From Spirochaetaceae bacterium UBA6089 (GTDB lineage Bacteria > Spirochaetota > Spirochaetia > Treponematales > Rectinemataceae), in NCBI GenBank assembly GCA_002435985.1, contig DIXD01000104.1, positions 5,852 through 23,092 on the forward strand: a DNA stretch of 17,241 bases, written 5' to 3'. Made by a program: the position numbers and the translations under genes. Under the pieces are notes generated by a model. It ran no database searches, was not told the origin of the DNA, and saw only the letters and a program-made list of their open reading frames with translations. This document shows positions 1 through 8,008 of this stretch, one piece after another (the first letter of the stretch is position 1; each line of letters starts with the position of its first letter).

Positions 1-998
1 AGAATCAGTCCCTGCATCACGACTCCCATGGCTGCCGGCAACCCCATCACCATCTGTACCTGGTCCCCTCCAACCGCGAGGGCTGCAAGTGCGAGCGCGA
101 CAAATGGCACTGCCAGAGGGTTGAGTTGGCTCATCCATGCCACGATAATGGCAGTATAGCCATACCCGATCGAAAGCCCCTGCTGAAGTCGGTGCGAGAT
201 ACCGGTCACCTCGAATGCGCCCGCGAGCCCACACAGCGCTCCAGAGAGCATGATCGCCAGCACGATGTTCCGCTCGACCGCAATGCCCTGATACCTCGCC
301 GCTTTCTGGCTGGCGCCGATAATTTGAATTTCGTAGCCCCATCGAGTGCGCTTTAGGACAATCCAAAGAACTATTGCAAGGACGAGCGCAACCCATATAC
401 CTGCATGCGCTCGCCCCATAATGCGAGGAAGCCAGGCATCCTCCGGAAACATTCGGGAGCCAGGGAAACCATATCCTTTTGGATCGCGCCATGGCCCATA
501 GTACAAAAACTCGGCGTAGAGAATCGCGATATAGTTCATCATCAGCGTGACGAGCGTCTCGTCTACCCCAAGCGAAGTCTTGAGAATCGCCGGAATGCCT
601 GCCCACAGCGCCCCTGCCACAAGGCCAGCCAAAATAGCACCCAAGAGAAGGAACCGGCCCGGGAGATAAGGCTCCAAAAAGAGAGCAACTCCTGCCGCAG
701 CGACGCCGCCCATGGTGAGTTGTCCTTCGGCGCCGATATTCCAGAATTTTAACTTGAAGGCGATCGCGACACCGAGTCCCGTCAGCATGAGCGGTATCGC
801 CTTTACCAGCGTCTCGGCAAAACCGTGAGAGGAGCCAAAAGCGCCTACCGCCATGGCCGCAAAAGTTGTGAAAGGGTTCGCGTCGAAGATCTGAAGCAGG
901 AGTGCGGTCAACACAAGAGAGACCAAGAACGAGACGACAGGCACAAGCACGAGTGCGGTGACAGAGGTCGATTTTCGTTTTTCAAAGAGGAGTCTCAT
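1..998 (-). CDS. BMP-type nucleoside ABC transporter permease (3' end cut off by window edge)
   Basis: Inner-membrane permease subunit of an ABC importer of the YufP/RnsC/PnrD kind, which works with the ATPase and binding protein upstream. Reading on the minus strand from ATG at 998 stays open to the window edge, giving about 332 residues; relatives are around 350, so little is missing. The protein is strongly hydrophobic: a first membrane segment follows the basic start MRLLFEKRK, and several more follow. It contains family-typical stretches such as 'KFWNIGAEGQ', 'LGVDETLVTLMMNYIA' and, near the end, 'GYGYTAIIVAWMSQLNPL' and 'GLPAAMGVVMQGL'. The start overlaps the ATPase stop as ATGA (998-995), and a strong AGGAGG ribosome site lies inside the ATPase 3' end, so translation is probably coupled. 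A second permease probably follows outside the window. Family assignment is firm; the substrate (purine nucleosides or bases) is inferred from the family. Confidence 0.9.
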   Translation of the reverse strand, partial: MRLLFEKRKSTSVTALVLVPVVSFLVSLVLTALLLQIFDANPFTTFAAMAVGAFGSSHGFAETLVKAIPLMLTGLGVAIAFKLKFWNIGAEGQLTMGGVAAAGVALFLEPYLPGRFLLLGAILAGLVAGALWAGIPAILKTSLGVDETLVTLMMNYIAILYAEFLYYGPWRDPKGYGFPGSRMFPEDAWLPRIMGRAHAGIWVALVLAIVLWIVLKRTRWGYEIQIIGASQKAARYQGIAVERNIVLAIMLSGALCGLAGAFEVTGISHRLQQGLSIGYGYTAIIVAWMSQLNPLAVPFVALALAALAVGGDQVQMVMGLPAAMGVVMQGLI

Positions 999-2524
999 GC
1001 GCCTTCCTCCTCGCATACGCCCGCCATGAGCATTCCTAGACGCTCGATGGTGACTTCGTTTGCATCGAAAATACCCATTATTCTCCCTTCAAAGAGCACT
1101 GCGATCCGGTCCGAAATGTGCAAGAGCTCGTCCAGATCCTCGGAAAAAAAGAGTACACCGAGACCAGCATCACGCTGGCTCACAAGCAGGCGGTGAACTG
1201 TCTCCGTCGCGCCGATATCGAGCCCTCGAGAAGGATAGACCGCCACCAAGACACTCTTGGCTGCCTCGATTTCACGGGCAAGGATTGTTTTTTGAATATT
1301 CCCGCCCGAAAGGAATTTGACCTGTGTCTGTGGGGACGGCGTGAAGATGTGAAATTTCTCGATGAGCGTCCGTGCAAAGTCCAATATGTTTTTCGGTGAA
1401 AGGAAAAAACCCGCTGAAAGAGGCCTCGATCGATATTGCTTCATGGCCAGATTAGAAGCGACACTCAGATCGCCCACTGCGCCGACCGATGTTCGGTCCT
1501 GAGGGATATGCGCAACTCCACGACGAATAATTTGAAGCGGGGGGCTATTGGTCATATCTTCGCCGGCGATTGTAAGTTTTCCCTTTGTAGATCGCCTAAG
1601 TCCGGTTATGACTTCGGCAAGTTCCGTTTGACCATTGCCTGCGACACCCGCAACGCCGAGAATTTCCCCAGCCCTGAGCTGAAAGGATACATCTTTCAGC
1701 GCAGGCAACCCTCTGTCCCCAAGCGCTTCGATATGGGAAAGCTCGATCACCACGTTGCCCGGGCTTACGGTTTTTTTGTCGATTTGGAACAGTACCTCGC
1801 GTCCGACCATCATTCTGGCAAGCGCTCTCGGCGTGGTCTCTGCCGTGTTCACCTCGGCGACGACTTTCCCCTTCCGCAAGACCATCACACGATCTGAAAA
1901 CTCCATCACCTCTTCCATTTTGTGAGTGATAAAAATCGCAGATTTGCCCTCTTGTTTCATCACATGCACAACCCTGCCGAGCTCATGTGACTCTTGGGGC
2001 GTCAAAACAGCCGTGGGCTCGTCCAAAATCAATATCTCGGCATCCCTATAGAGGAGCTTCAGAATTTCGACCCGCTGCTGTTCTCCCACGGAGAGTTGCC
2101 AAACGCTCGCATCAGGATCGACATCGAGATGATACTGGGCCGCCAACGCTACAAGCCGATTCCGTACTCGCTTCAAGTCGAGCACAAAAGGTTCATTGCG
2201 AAGGCCGAGGATGATGTTCTCGAGTACGCTCATTGAATCAACGAGTTTAAAATGCTGATGCACCATACCTATGCCGTACTTTTGTGCATCGCGGGGAGAT
2301 TGAATTTCCACCTGTCTACCGTCGATGAATATCATTCCACTATCCGGCCGATAAAGGCCGCAGAGTATGTTCATCAATGTCGTTTTTCCCGCTCCGTTCT
2401 CCCCGAGGAGCGCCAACACCTCTCCTTTATGGAGCTTCAGATCGACACAATCATTGGCAAGGACCCCTGGAAACGATTTGGAGACATGTTGCATTTCGAC
2501 TTTTGGGATGGGCGTGTTCTTCAT
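995..2524 (-). CDS. Nucleoside-type ABC importer ATPase, two fused ABC domains (RbsA/YufO-like)
   Basis: Cytoplasmic ATPase that powers the importer; 509 residues, the usual size for the RbsA/YufO/PnrC family with two tandem ABC domains. Domain 1 is complete: Walker A GENGAGKTT (41-49), Q-loop Gln90, signature LSVGEQQ (144-150), Walker B ILILDEPT (164-171) and switch His201. Domain 2 is degenerate as usual in this family: Walker A is replaced by GVAGNGQTE (about 293-301), the signature LSGGN is kept (405-409), and Walker B reads VLVAVYPSRG, with no catalytic Glu after the Asp position. One competent and one degenerate site is therefore expected. The gene follows the binding-protein gene across a hairpin terminator and overlaps the permease by 4 bp. 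Its ribosome site (TTAGGA) is weak. Substrate is not readable from the ATPase itself; purine nucleosides are inferred from the BMP partner. Confidence 0.95.
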   Translation of the reverse strand: MKNTPIPKVEMQHVSKSFPGVLANDCVDLKLHKGEVLALLGENGAGKTTLMNILCGLYRPDSGMIFIDGRQVEIQSPRDAQKYGIGMVHQHFKLVDSMSVLENIILGLRNEPFVLDLKRVRNRLVALAAQYHLDVDPDASVWQLSVGEQQRVEILKLLYRDAEILILDEPTAVLTPQESHELGRVVHVMKQEGKSAIFITHKMEEVMEFSDRVMVLRKGKVVAEVNTAETTPRALARMMVGREVLFQIDKKTVSPGNVVIELSHIEALGDRGLPALKDVSFQLRAGEILGVAGVAGNGQTELAEVITGLRRSTKGKLTIAGEDMTNSPPLQIIRRGVAHIPQDRTSVGAVGDLSVASNLAMKQYRSRPLSAGFFLSPKNILDFARTLIEKFHIFTPSPQTQVKFLSGGNIQKTILAREIEAAKSVLVAVYPSRGLDIGATETVHRLLVSQRDAGLGVLFFSEDLDELLHISDRIAVLFEGRIMGIFDANEVTIERLGMLMAGVCEEEGA

Positions 2525-2542
2525 CGATATTTCCTAAGATAC

Positions 2543-2582
2543 AAAAAAGCCGGTATGCGGTCCTGAAAAAACGCATACCGGC
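2543..2582 (-). terminator. Intrinsic terminator between binding-protein and ATPase genes, probably attenuating
   Basis: A perfect 11-bp inverted repeat, GCCGGTATGCG (2549-2559) and CGCATACCGGC (2572-2582), encloses a 12-base loop. Read on the minus strand, the stem is followed directly by six T residues (2548-2543). This is a textbook rho-independent terminator just after the binding-protein stop at 2594 and about 19 bases before the ATPase start. Since no separate promoter for the ATPase is visible in the 70-base gap, partial read-through is the likely way the ATPase and permease are expressed. That would give an excess of binding protein over membrane subunits, as known for many ABC importers. 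Confidence 0.85.
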
Positions 2583-2593
2583 AACGGAATGAT

Positions 2594-3667
2594 TCATTGC
2601 ACCTTGCCGACAACCCCTTCGACAAACCAATCCATAGAAAGCTGTTCATCGTCGGGAATTACTTCACCGGCCTTATACACGACCTTGCCTGTTTGATCTT
2701 TAATCGGACCGGTAAAAATACTCCATCCGCCCAGGATCTTTTTTTGAGCATCCTCGACTTCTTTTCTGACATTCGCGGGCACTCGCGGGCTCAGCTCGGA
2801 GAGCCTCGTGATATTGTCTTTAAGGCCACCCCAAAACTGGTGCGTTTTCCAGGTGCCGTTCAAGACATTCTGAATGGTGGCAATGTAATAGGTCTCCCAG
2901 TTCCACATTGCGCTGGCCAGCACCGTATCCCCTACAAATTTGCCCATGTCGGAATCGTACCCGATGGAGAGCTTTCCACGCTCTTGTGCTGCTTTTTGTG
3001 GTTCCGTGGTGTCTTGGTGCTGTGCAATAATATCGCAGCCGGCGTCGAGCAAGGCGACTGCAGCTTCCCGCTCTTTTACCGGGTCATACCACGTATTTGT
3101 CCACACAACCTGAACTTTTGCGTTCGGATTGACCGAGCGTACTCCAAGCGTGAAGCCATTTATTCCTCGCACGACTTCGGGAATACCGAAGGCCGCGACA
3201 TAACCGATTTTGTTTGTCTTCGTCATGCGGCCGGCGATAATCCCTGTAAGGTAGCGCGCCTCCTCAATGCGGCCAAAATAGGTTGCCATATTGGGAGCTG
3301 TTTTATAACCGGAACAATGCTCGAAAATGACGTTTGGGAATTCTTGGGCCACCGCATATGTTGGATCCATATATCCAAAACTGGTGGTAAAAATGACATC
3401 GAAGCCTTGAATCGCATACTGGCGGATAATGCGTTCCGCATCAGGACCTTCCGGCACATTCTCGACATATTTCGTCTCGATTTTATCGCCGAAATATTGC
3501 TGCAGGGCAAGCCGTCCGCGCTCGTGCTCATACGTCCAACCGAGGTCCCCCGGTGGGCCAATATAGACGAATGCTACTTTTAAAGGCTTTTTTGCCTGTG
3601 CGGTGGCGGGCAAGGCAATTGAAACCAGCATGAGCATTGCGACGAGTCCAAAAACAATCTTTCTCAT
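2594..3667 (-). CDS. BMP-family periplasmic substrate-binding protein (likely purine/nucleoside)
   Basis: Extracytoplasmic binding protein that delivers substrate to the importer encoded downstream. The start is set at ATG 3667, because an AAGGAGG ribosome site lies 5 bases before it and a clean signal peptide follows: MRK, a hydrophobic core (IVFGLVAMLMLVSIAL), then ATAQA/KKP. A longer frame from 3718 would put 17 non-signal residues in front. Mature protein is about 333 residues, typical for the BMP (PF02608) family; 'VAFVYIGPPGDLGWTYEHE' opens the fold, and 'GFDVIFTTSFGYMDP' and 'KIGYVAAFGIPEVVRGING' are family-like. No cysteine follows the signal core, so this is a secreted soluble form rather than a lipoprotein like treponemal PnrA/TmpC. 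From memory, it resembles the alphaproteobacterial subgroup that includes a Brucella purine-binding protein. Substrate is inferred, not seen. Confidence 0.92.
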   Translation of the reverse strand: MRKIVFGLVAMLMLVSIALPATAQAKKPLKVAFVYIGPPGDLGWTYEHERGRLALQQYFGDKIETKYVENVPEGPDAERIIRQYAIQGFDVIFTTSFGYMDPTYAVAQEFPNVIFEHCSGYKTAPNMATYFGRIEEARYLTGIIAGRMTKTNKIGYVAAFGIPEVVRGINGFTLGVRSVNPNAKVQVVWTNTWYDPVKEREAAVALLDAGCDIIAQHQDTTEPQKAAQERGKLSIGYDSDMGKFVGDTVLASAMWNWETYYIATIQNVLNGTWKTHQFWGGLKDNITRLSELSPRVPANVRKEVEDAQKKILGGWSIFTGPIKDQTGKVVYKAGEVIPDDEQLSMDWFVEGVVGKVQ

Positions 3668-3733
3668 CGGGGCCTCCTTCATTCTTATGAAATTCAGACG
3701 GATCAAGTCCGACAGCACTAGGGTGCTGTAAAA

Positions 3734-3762
3734 AGTGTAGCCTTCAAATCGTCGGCTGTCAA
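3734..3762 (-). promoter_or_regulatory. Sigma-70-type promoter for the nucleoside transporter operon
   Basis: On the minus strand a perfect -35 box TTGACA (3762-3757) is followed after exactly 17 bases by TACACT (3739-3734; 4 of 6 to consensus). Transcription would begin near 3727, giving a leader of about 60 bases before the ATG at 3667. The leader is too short for a full riboswitch, and I see no purine-riboswitch-like pairing in it. The 3668-3865 gap holds this promoter, the leader and the region behind the SPOR gene; no gene is seen there. Confidence 0.65.
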
Positions 3763-3845
3763 ATGATAAATTATGGCAAAGCGGTCGATGTTACATTCTA
3801 TACAGGCTCTATAGGACATGGCTTGAAGACGTGAACAGCAGCGCT

Positions 3846-3869
3846 GTATTCCCTCAGGTATTCCCTCAG
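3846..3869 (+). repeat. Perfect 12-bp tandem duplication across the SPOR-gene stop codon
   Basis: GTATTCCCTCAG occurs twice back to back (3846-3857 and 3858-3869). On the minus strand the first copy contains the TGA stop (3868-3866) of the SPOR-domain gene, and the second repeats the same TGA 12 bases further on. The repeat is framed by a 6-bp inverted repeat, GCGCTG (3841-3846) and CAGCGC (3867-3872). There is no T-run, so it does not look like an intrinsic terminator. A recent slippage duplication is the simplest reading. Confidence 0.7.
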
Positions 3870-4516
3870 CGCGTTGTCACAAAAGAATCCTGGCTTGCCC
3901 CTCGCACTGCCTTCACCGTGAGAAGCCATTTCTTAGCCTCCTCGGAAGAAGCATAGGGGCCGACCTTCACTTGATAATACGTGCGGCCGCCGATCTCTTT
4001 CGTCGCAATAATGGCATTCATGTCTCGATCGATGAATTCTTTACGGAGTTTATCCGCGGTTCCTTTTTCTGAAAAACTTCCCACTTGAATCCAATATTCG
4101 GAAGTCGGCGTCGAAGCTTTGGGCGGACTGGGCGGGGAAGAAGTCTTCGATACTGTGGAACTTTTGTCTACCGCAGACGTGGTCGCCTGTGATTGGGTAC
4201 TTTCCGTTTTTTGATTTGTCGTTGGAGCGGGGACAACAACAACCGAGCTTGTCGGCTTTTGCGCGTTGGTGCCATCGATTTGCGTCGTATCGGGAACCCG
4301 AGCATTTTCTTCCGATGATTGAACGACGATACTCGGGAATGCGGAGAAGTCATTGGGAGATAGAGGCTTTGCCGGCGACCTTCCTGTCGGATCGAAGGGC
4401 TTCGATTGCGAGATATCATTGGGCGGAAAGAGAATAAAAGCGGTCAAAAAGACGATGAGTGCAAATCCGCTTACTGCGACTGCAATCCAGAGAATCTTCT
4501 TTGAACGATCTGACAT
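3866..4516 (-). CDS. SPOR-domain single-pass membrane protein
   Basis: 216-residue protein predicted to sit in the inner membrane with its C-terminal part in the periplasm. A short cytoplasmic start (MSDRSKK) precedes one membrane segment (about 8-30), then a low-complexity linker rich in Ser, Thr, Pro and Lys (about 31-138), then a SPOR domain (about 139-216) with 'YWIQVGSF' and 'TYYQVKVGPYASSEEAKKW'. SPOR domains are known to bind denuded septal peptidoglycan, so a cell-division or wall-remodelling role is likely. This resembles the FtsN/DedD architecture, but I do not assign either name. Its AGAGGTG ribosome site and the 52-base gap after coaE suggest it is the last gene of the J-protein/polA/coaE run. 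No clear terminator follows. Function beyond peptidoglycan binding is inference. Confidence 0.88.
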   Translation of the reverse strand: MSDRSKKILWIAVAVSGFALIVFLTAFILFPPNDISQSKPFDPTGRSPAKPLSPNDFSAFPSIVVQSSEENARVPDTTQIDGTNAQKPTSSVVVVPAPTTNQKTESTQSQATTSAVDKSSTVSKTSSPPSPPKASTPTSEYWIQVGSFSEKGTADKLRKEFIDRDMNAIIATKEIGGRTYYQVKVGPYASSEEAKKWLLTVKAVRGASQDSFVTTR

Positions 4517-4568
4517 CGCTGCACCTCTACAGGACTATTATCGGCAGAACTCATCGCTTATTGAAGAA

Positions 4569-5174
4569 TTATGATCTATCATCGCCAACAATTTTCCGTA
4601 ATATGACTGCCGTGTCGGCTTCCAAGTCGGCAAACGTTCTCGTGTTCCACAGCATATAAATTGGAATGCCCTCGTGTGGTCTCATCTCCCACAAATATTT
4701 TTGATTTTCTATTCTTTGTAGGGCGCCCGCCATCGAAACATGATCTCTCTCTTGTGCCCGCATGATTCTCTGATACAGGGGAGCGCGTACTTCGATGACT
4801 GCTTTGCAGCACTTGACCTGAGGGAAGCGATACAGTAAGGCGGCATTGATACAGATTTTTTTGACCCGATTCTCTTGGGCCTTTTCTATCTCTTGGTCGA
4901 GCAACGACAGCGTGAGGGGATGCACTATGGATTCCAATATATTCAACTTTTTTTTATCTGAAAAGACTATTTCCCCGAGCTTTTTTCGGTCGAGACTCCC
5001 ATCTTCTTTTCGTATAGAGTCGCCAAAAGTGTTTATGAGCTGATCCGACACCTGCAAGAGCGCAACATGCCCTAGCTTGTCGACATCGATAACATCCCAG
5101 CCATAACGAACGAGGATGTTCGCTACTTCATTTTTCCCTGCACAGTATCCGCCGGTAAGGCCTATGATACACAT
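4569..5174 (-). CDS. coaE: Dephospho-CoA kinase
   Basis: Cytoplasmic enzyme of the last step of coenzyme A synthesis: ATP-dependent phosphorylation of dephospho-CoA at the ribose 3' hydroxyl. 201 residues, the normal family length. The P-loop sits at the N terminus as GLTGGYCAGKN (5-15), followed by the family motif 'VIDVDKLGH' (28-36, the Asp that contacts the nucleoside) and 'SIVHPLT' in the CoA domain. The P-loop ends in Lys-Asn where the canonical Walker A has Lys-Ser/Thr, a notable departure (see findings). The start ATG at 5174 has an AAGAGGTG ribosome site at good spacing. The gene lies 35 bases after the polA stop on the same strand, so the two are probably co-transcribed. Identity is secure from overall layout despite the altered P-loop residue. 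Confidence 0.93.
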   Translation of the reverse strand: MCIIGLTGGYCAGKNEVANILVRYGWDVIDVDKLGHVALLQVSDQLINTFGDSIRKEDGSLDRKKLGEIVFSDKKKLNILESIVHPLTLSLLDQEIEKAQENRVKKICINAALLYRFPQVKCCKAVIEVRAPLYQRIMRAQERDHVSMAGALQRIENQKYLWEMRPHEGIPIYMLWNTRTFADLEADTAVILRKIVGDDRS

Positions 5175-5209
5175 TGTGCACCTCTTCTTATGGGTATGGT
5201 TTCAGAATC

Positions 5210-7981
5210 TTAGAGATGCATGTCGCCCCAGGACGCCGCAGACTCCATGCTGACCCTCAGGGGTATATCAAGCTGCACCGCATGTTCCATTTCATCTTGT
5301 ATAAGTTCCATCGCTTTGGGGACTGAAGTATGAGGAGCCTCAAAGATAAGCTCATCATGGACTTGCAAGAGCATCTGCACTTCCGGCATTTTTTCTCGGA
5401 GTGCGTGATGTATTTTTATCATCGCAATTTTGACGATATCCGCTGCAGTGCCTTGAATGGGAGTATTGACGGCGACCCTCTGCGCGGCCTGCTGTTCTGT
5501 TTTGTTTTTTGAATGAATTCCGAGGATCCTCCGTTTTCGGCCGAACAGTGTCGACGAGATTCCAGTTTCTTGGGCGTGCTGGACTGTCTTTTGTATGAAT
5601 TCTGCAATACCGGCATATGTCGAGAAGTACGAGTCGATGAAGTTCCTCGCAAGAGTGTTTGAAATTCCCAGATCTCTCGCCAGTCTGAAAGCACTCATCC
5701 CATAGATCACGCCAAAATTAATGGTTTTCGCAATTCTGCGCCGTTCTGCATCGACTTGTTCCTCGGGTATTCCAAAGAGCAAGGAAGCCGTCCGCTTGTG
5801 AATGTCCACCCCCTCTTTGAAAGCCTTTATCAGATTGGGGTCTTTGGAAAGATGGGCCATGACGACAAGCTCGATTTGGGAATAGTCTGCAGAGATGAGA
5901 AGATTGCCCGGCTCGGCGATGAATGCCGCTCGAATTTTTCTTCCCTCTTCTTCACGAATGGGGATATTCTGCAGGTTGGGGTCTCTGCTCGAGAGCCTCC
6001 CCGTCGCCGCTCCGGTTTGAACGAATGTCGTATGTACTCGACCCTGCGCCGCAAGATCAGCGAGAGGCTCAATATAGGTATTTTTGAGTTTCGTCAAAAG
6101 TCTGTGCCGTAAAATGAGCTGAGGAACCGGATCGAGCGACGCCAACTCTTCGAGTACGGAGGTGTCTGTCGAGAACCCTGTCTTTGTTCGCTTCTGTACA
6201 GGAAGTTTGCGTTCGTCGAAGAGCACCTCGGAAAGCTGCTTCGGAGAGGCCAAATTAAAATCATGCCCGACGAGTTGAAATATCCTTGCCTCGATCTCGA
6301 CAAGTTCTCCTTGCAGCTCTTTGCCATATGATCGTAAGCGGTCTCCATCTATGCGGATCCCCCTGCGTTCCATCTCAGCAAGTATCGGCAAAAGAGGCAT
6401 CTCTATAGTAAAAAACACGTCGTGAAGCCCGGATGCTTTGATCTGTTGGGATAATGCCGCGTAAAGTTGAAAAGAAAAATCGGCATCCTCGGCAGCATAT
6501 CGCGTTGCTTGGTCAAGCGGCACATCGGCAAAGGTATGTCCTTTTGGCACCACATCTTTGTATTCAAGCCCAGAGAGCCCTAAAAACCGGGCCGCAACCG
6601 AAGAAAGCGAAAAGGAGGGCGCTTCTGCATCCAAAACCCATGCGGCGACCATGGTGTCAAAGCATGGAATTGTCACCTCTATCTCCGCCGTAGCGAGCAC
6701 ATTGATGTCAAACTTAAGGTTATGTCCCACCAACAGCATGTTCTTGGCCTGAAGAAGCCTCGCCAGAGAGCGGAGCGCTTGGCGTTTGGGTATACATGTC
6801 GCATCGGGACTTATCAGTGGTACATACCACCCTGATTTTGGTTCAAAGGAGATGGAGAATCCGACAATATTGGCATTATAGACGTCTAGAGAGTCTGTTT
6901 CCGTGTCGAACGCGCAGACCCCTTTTGAGATCGCGGCGTCGATTAGATTGTCGAGCTTTTCTCCATCGAGGACGGAGCGATACCTCCCTGCAGTTTTTGA
7001 GTCGGATTCCTTCGTTTCTAGCACAAGGGCTTTTGGTTCATCTGCGAGAGAAGTCGAACCATCGAACGCTGGAGGTACAGAGGTTTTGACGGCTTTTTGG
7101 TTTCGCAGCCCTTCAGGAACTAAGCTTTTAATGTCTTCATTCAAAAAAAGAGGAGCTGCAGCCTGAAGATCGAGCGCAAGTCGCAACGAATCGACATTAT
7201 TGGGACAATTCGGGACATTGTAACATAGAGAGACAAGTCCCCGCGATAAGAAAGCACTTTCTCGCCCTTCTTCGAGTTTTTTGCGAAGGGACTCCGGCTC
7301 GATATTCTGTAGATTATTGTAGATTGCATCGAGCGATCCAAACTGAGAGATCAACTTCTGTGCTGTTTTGTCTCCAATCCCTTTCACGCCGGGAATATTG
7401 TCCGAAGCATCACCTGTAAGTGCGAGATAATCGCCGATCTGCTCAGGCCTTACCCCCCATTCCTCTACTACACCGGAGGCATCGAGCTCTCGAAAAGAAA
7501 AATTTTCGGAGGGGCGAAGGGCCATCGTCTTGCCGCCTACCAGCTGCAACAAGTCTTTATCGCCGGAGACGATGAAGCAGGGTCTTTTTTCTTTTGCACA
7601 TTGGGCTGAAAGGGTCGCAATGATGTCGTCGGCTTCATAGCCTTCGCAGCGTATGGTTGGCACGCGCAAGGCCTGGAGAATCGATTCGATTTTCGGAATT
7701 TGCGCAGTTAAATCTTCTGGAGTTTTCTGGCGTGTGGCTTTGTACGGGGTGAACTGGTTATGGCGGAATGTGGGACCGATGGAGTCGAGCGCAGCGACAA
7801 ATAAAGTGGGTTTTTTCTGCTGCACAAGCGAAAAGAGGAATCGAAAGAAGCCGAATACCGCAGAGACATTTTCGCCGCGCGAGTTGCGAAGCGGTTTGCG
7901 AATAAAGGCAAAATATGATCGATAAATAAACGCATATACATCAAGAAGATATAATGGTTCCTGGTCTTCTTTTTCTTCCAT
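5210..7981 (-). CDS. polA: DNA polymerase I, with proofreading domain intact
   Basis: 923-residue DNA polymerase I for repair and Okazaki-fragment processing. Three domains are visible. (1) 5'-3' flap exonuclease, about 10-290, with 'GYEADDIIA' (114-122), 'SGDKDLLQL' (139-147) and the helix-hairpin-helix 'DNIPGVKGIGDKTA' (194-207). (2) 3'-5' exonuclease, about 335-510, keeping all acidic residues: DTE (Asp359, Glu361), 'HNLKFD' Asp425 and the YxxxD pair Tyr495/Asp499. Many bacterial PolA proteins have lost these, so this one should proofread. (3) Polymerase, about 600-923: motif A 'SADYSQIEL' with Asp699, motif B 'RRIAKTINFGVIYG' with Lys752 and Phe756, motif C 'VHDELIFE' with Asp876. The start at 7981 agrees with the family N terminus ('LLDVYAFIYRSYFAF'). 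It has only a weak GGGGTG ribosome site, 28 bases after the J-domain gene. Confidence 0.98.
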   Translation of the reverse strand: MEEKEDQEPLYLLDVYAFIYRSYFAFIRKPLRNSRGENVSAVFGFFRFLFSLVQQKKPTLFVAALDSIGPTFRHNQFTPYKATRQKTPEDLTAQIPKIESILQALRVPTIRCEGYEADDIIATLSAQCAKEKRPCFIVSGDKDLLQLVGGKTMALRPSENFSFRELDASGVVEEWGVRPEQIGDYLALTGDASDNIPGVKGIGDKTAQKLISQFGSLDAIYNNLQNIEPESLRKKLEEGRESAFLSRGLVSLCYNVPNCPNNVDSLRLALDLQAAAPLFLNEDIKSLVPEGLRNQKAVKTSVPPAFDGSTSLADEPKALVLETKESDSKTAGRYRSVLDGEKLDNLIDAAISKGVCAFDTETDSLDVYNANIVGFSISFEPKSGWYVPLISPDATCIPKRQALRSLARLLQAKNMLLVGHNLKFDINVLATAEIEVTIPCFDTMVAAWVLDAEAPSFSLSSVAARFLGLSGLEYKDVVPKGHTFADVPLDQATRYAAEDADFSFQLYAALSQQIKASGLHDVFFTIEMPLLPILAEMERRGIRIDGDRLRSYGKELQGELVEIEARIFQLVGHDFNLASPKQLSEVLFDERKLPVQKRTKTGFSTDTSVLEELASLDPVPQLILRHRLLTKLKNTYIEPLADLAAQGRVHTTFVQTGAATGRLSSRDPNLQNIPIREEEGRKIRAAFIAEPGNLLISADYSQIELVVMAHLSKDPNLIKAFKEGVDIHKRTASLLFGIPEEQVDAERRRIAKTINFGVIYGMSAFRLARDLGISNTLARNFIDSYFSTYAGIAEFIQKTVQHAQETGISSTLFGRKRRILGIHSKNKTEQQAAQRVAVNTPIQGTAADIVKIAMIKIHHALREKMPEVQMLLQVHDELIFEAPHTSVPKAMELIQDEMEHAVQLDIPLRVSMESAASWGDMHL

Positions 7982-8008
7982 TTCGACACCCCGCTGTATT
8001 CCAAGCTT

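Noticed and set aside
2597..3583. Long plus-strand open frame (328 codons) opposite the BMP binding-protein gene
   Set aside because: It is antisense to a gene with clear family signature, signal peptide, promoter and ribosome site. Its translation has no domain-like pattern.
3668..3733. Purine riboswitch in the leader of the transporter operon
   Set aside because: The leader from the predicted start is only about 60 bases, and I could not find the paired helices and conserved loops of a purine aptamer.
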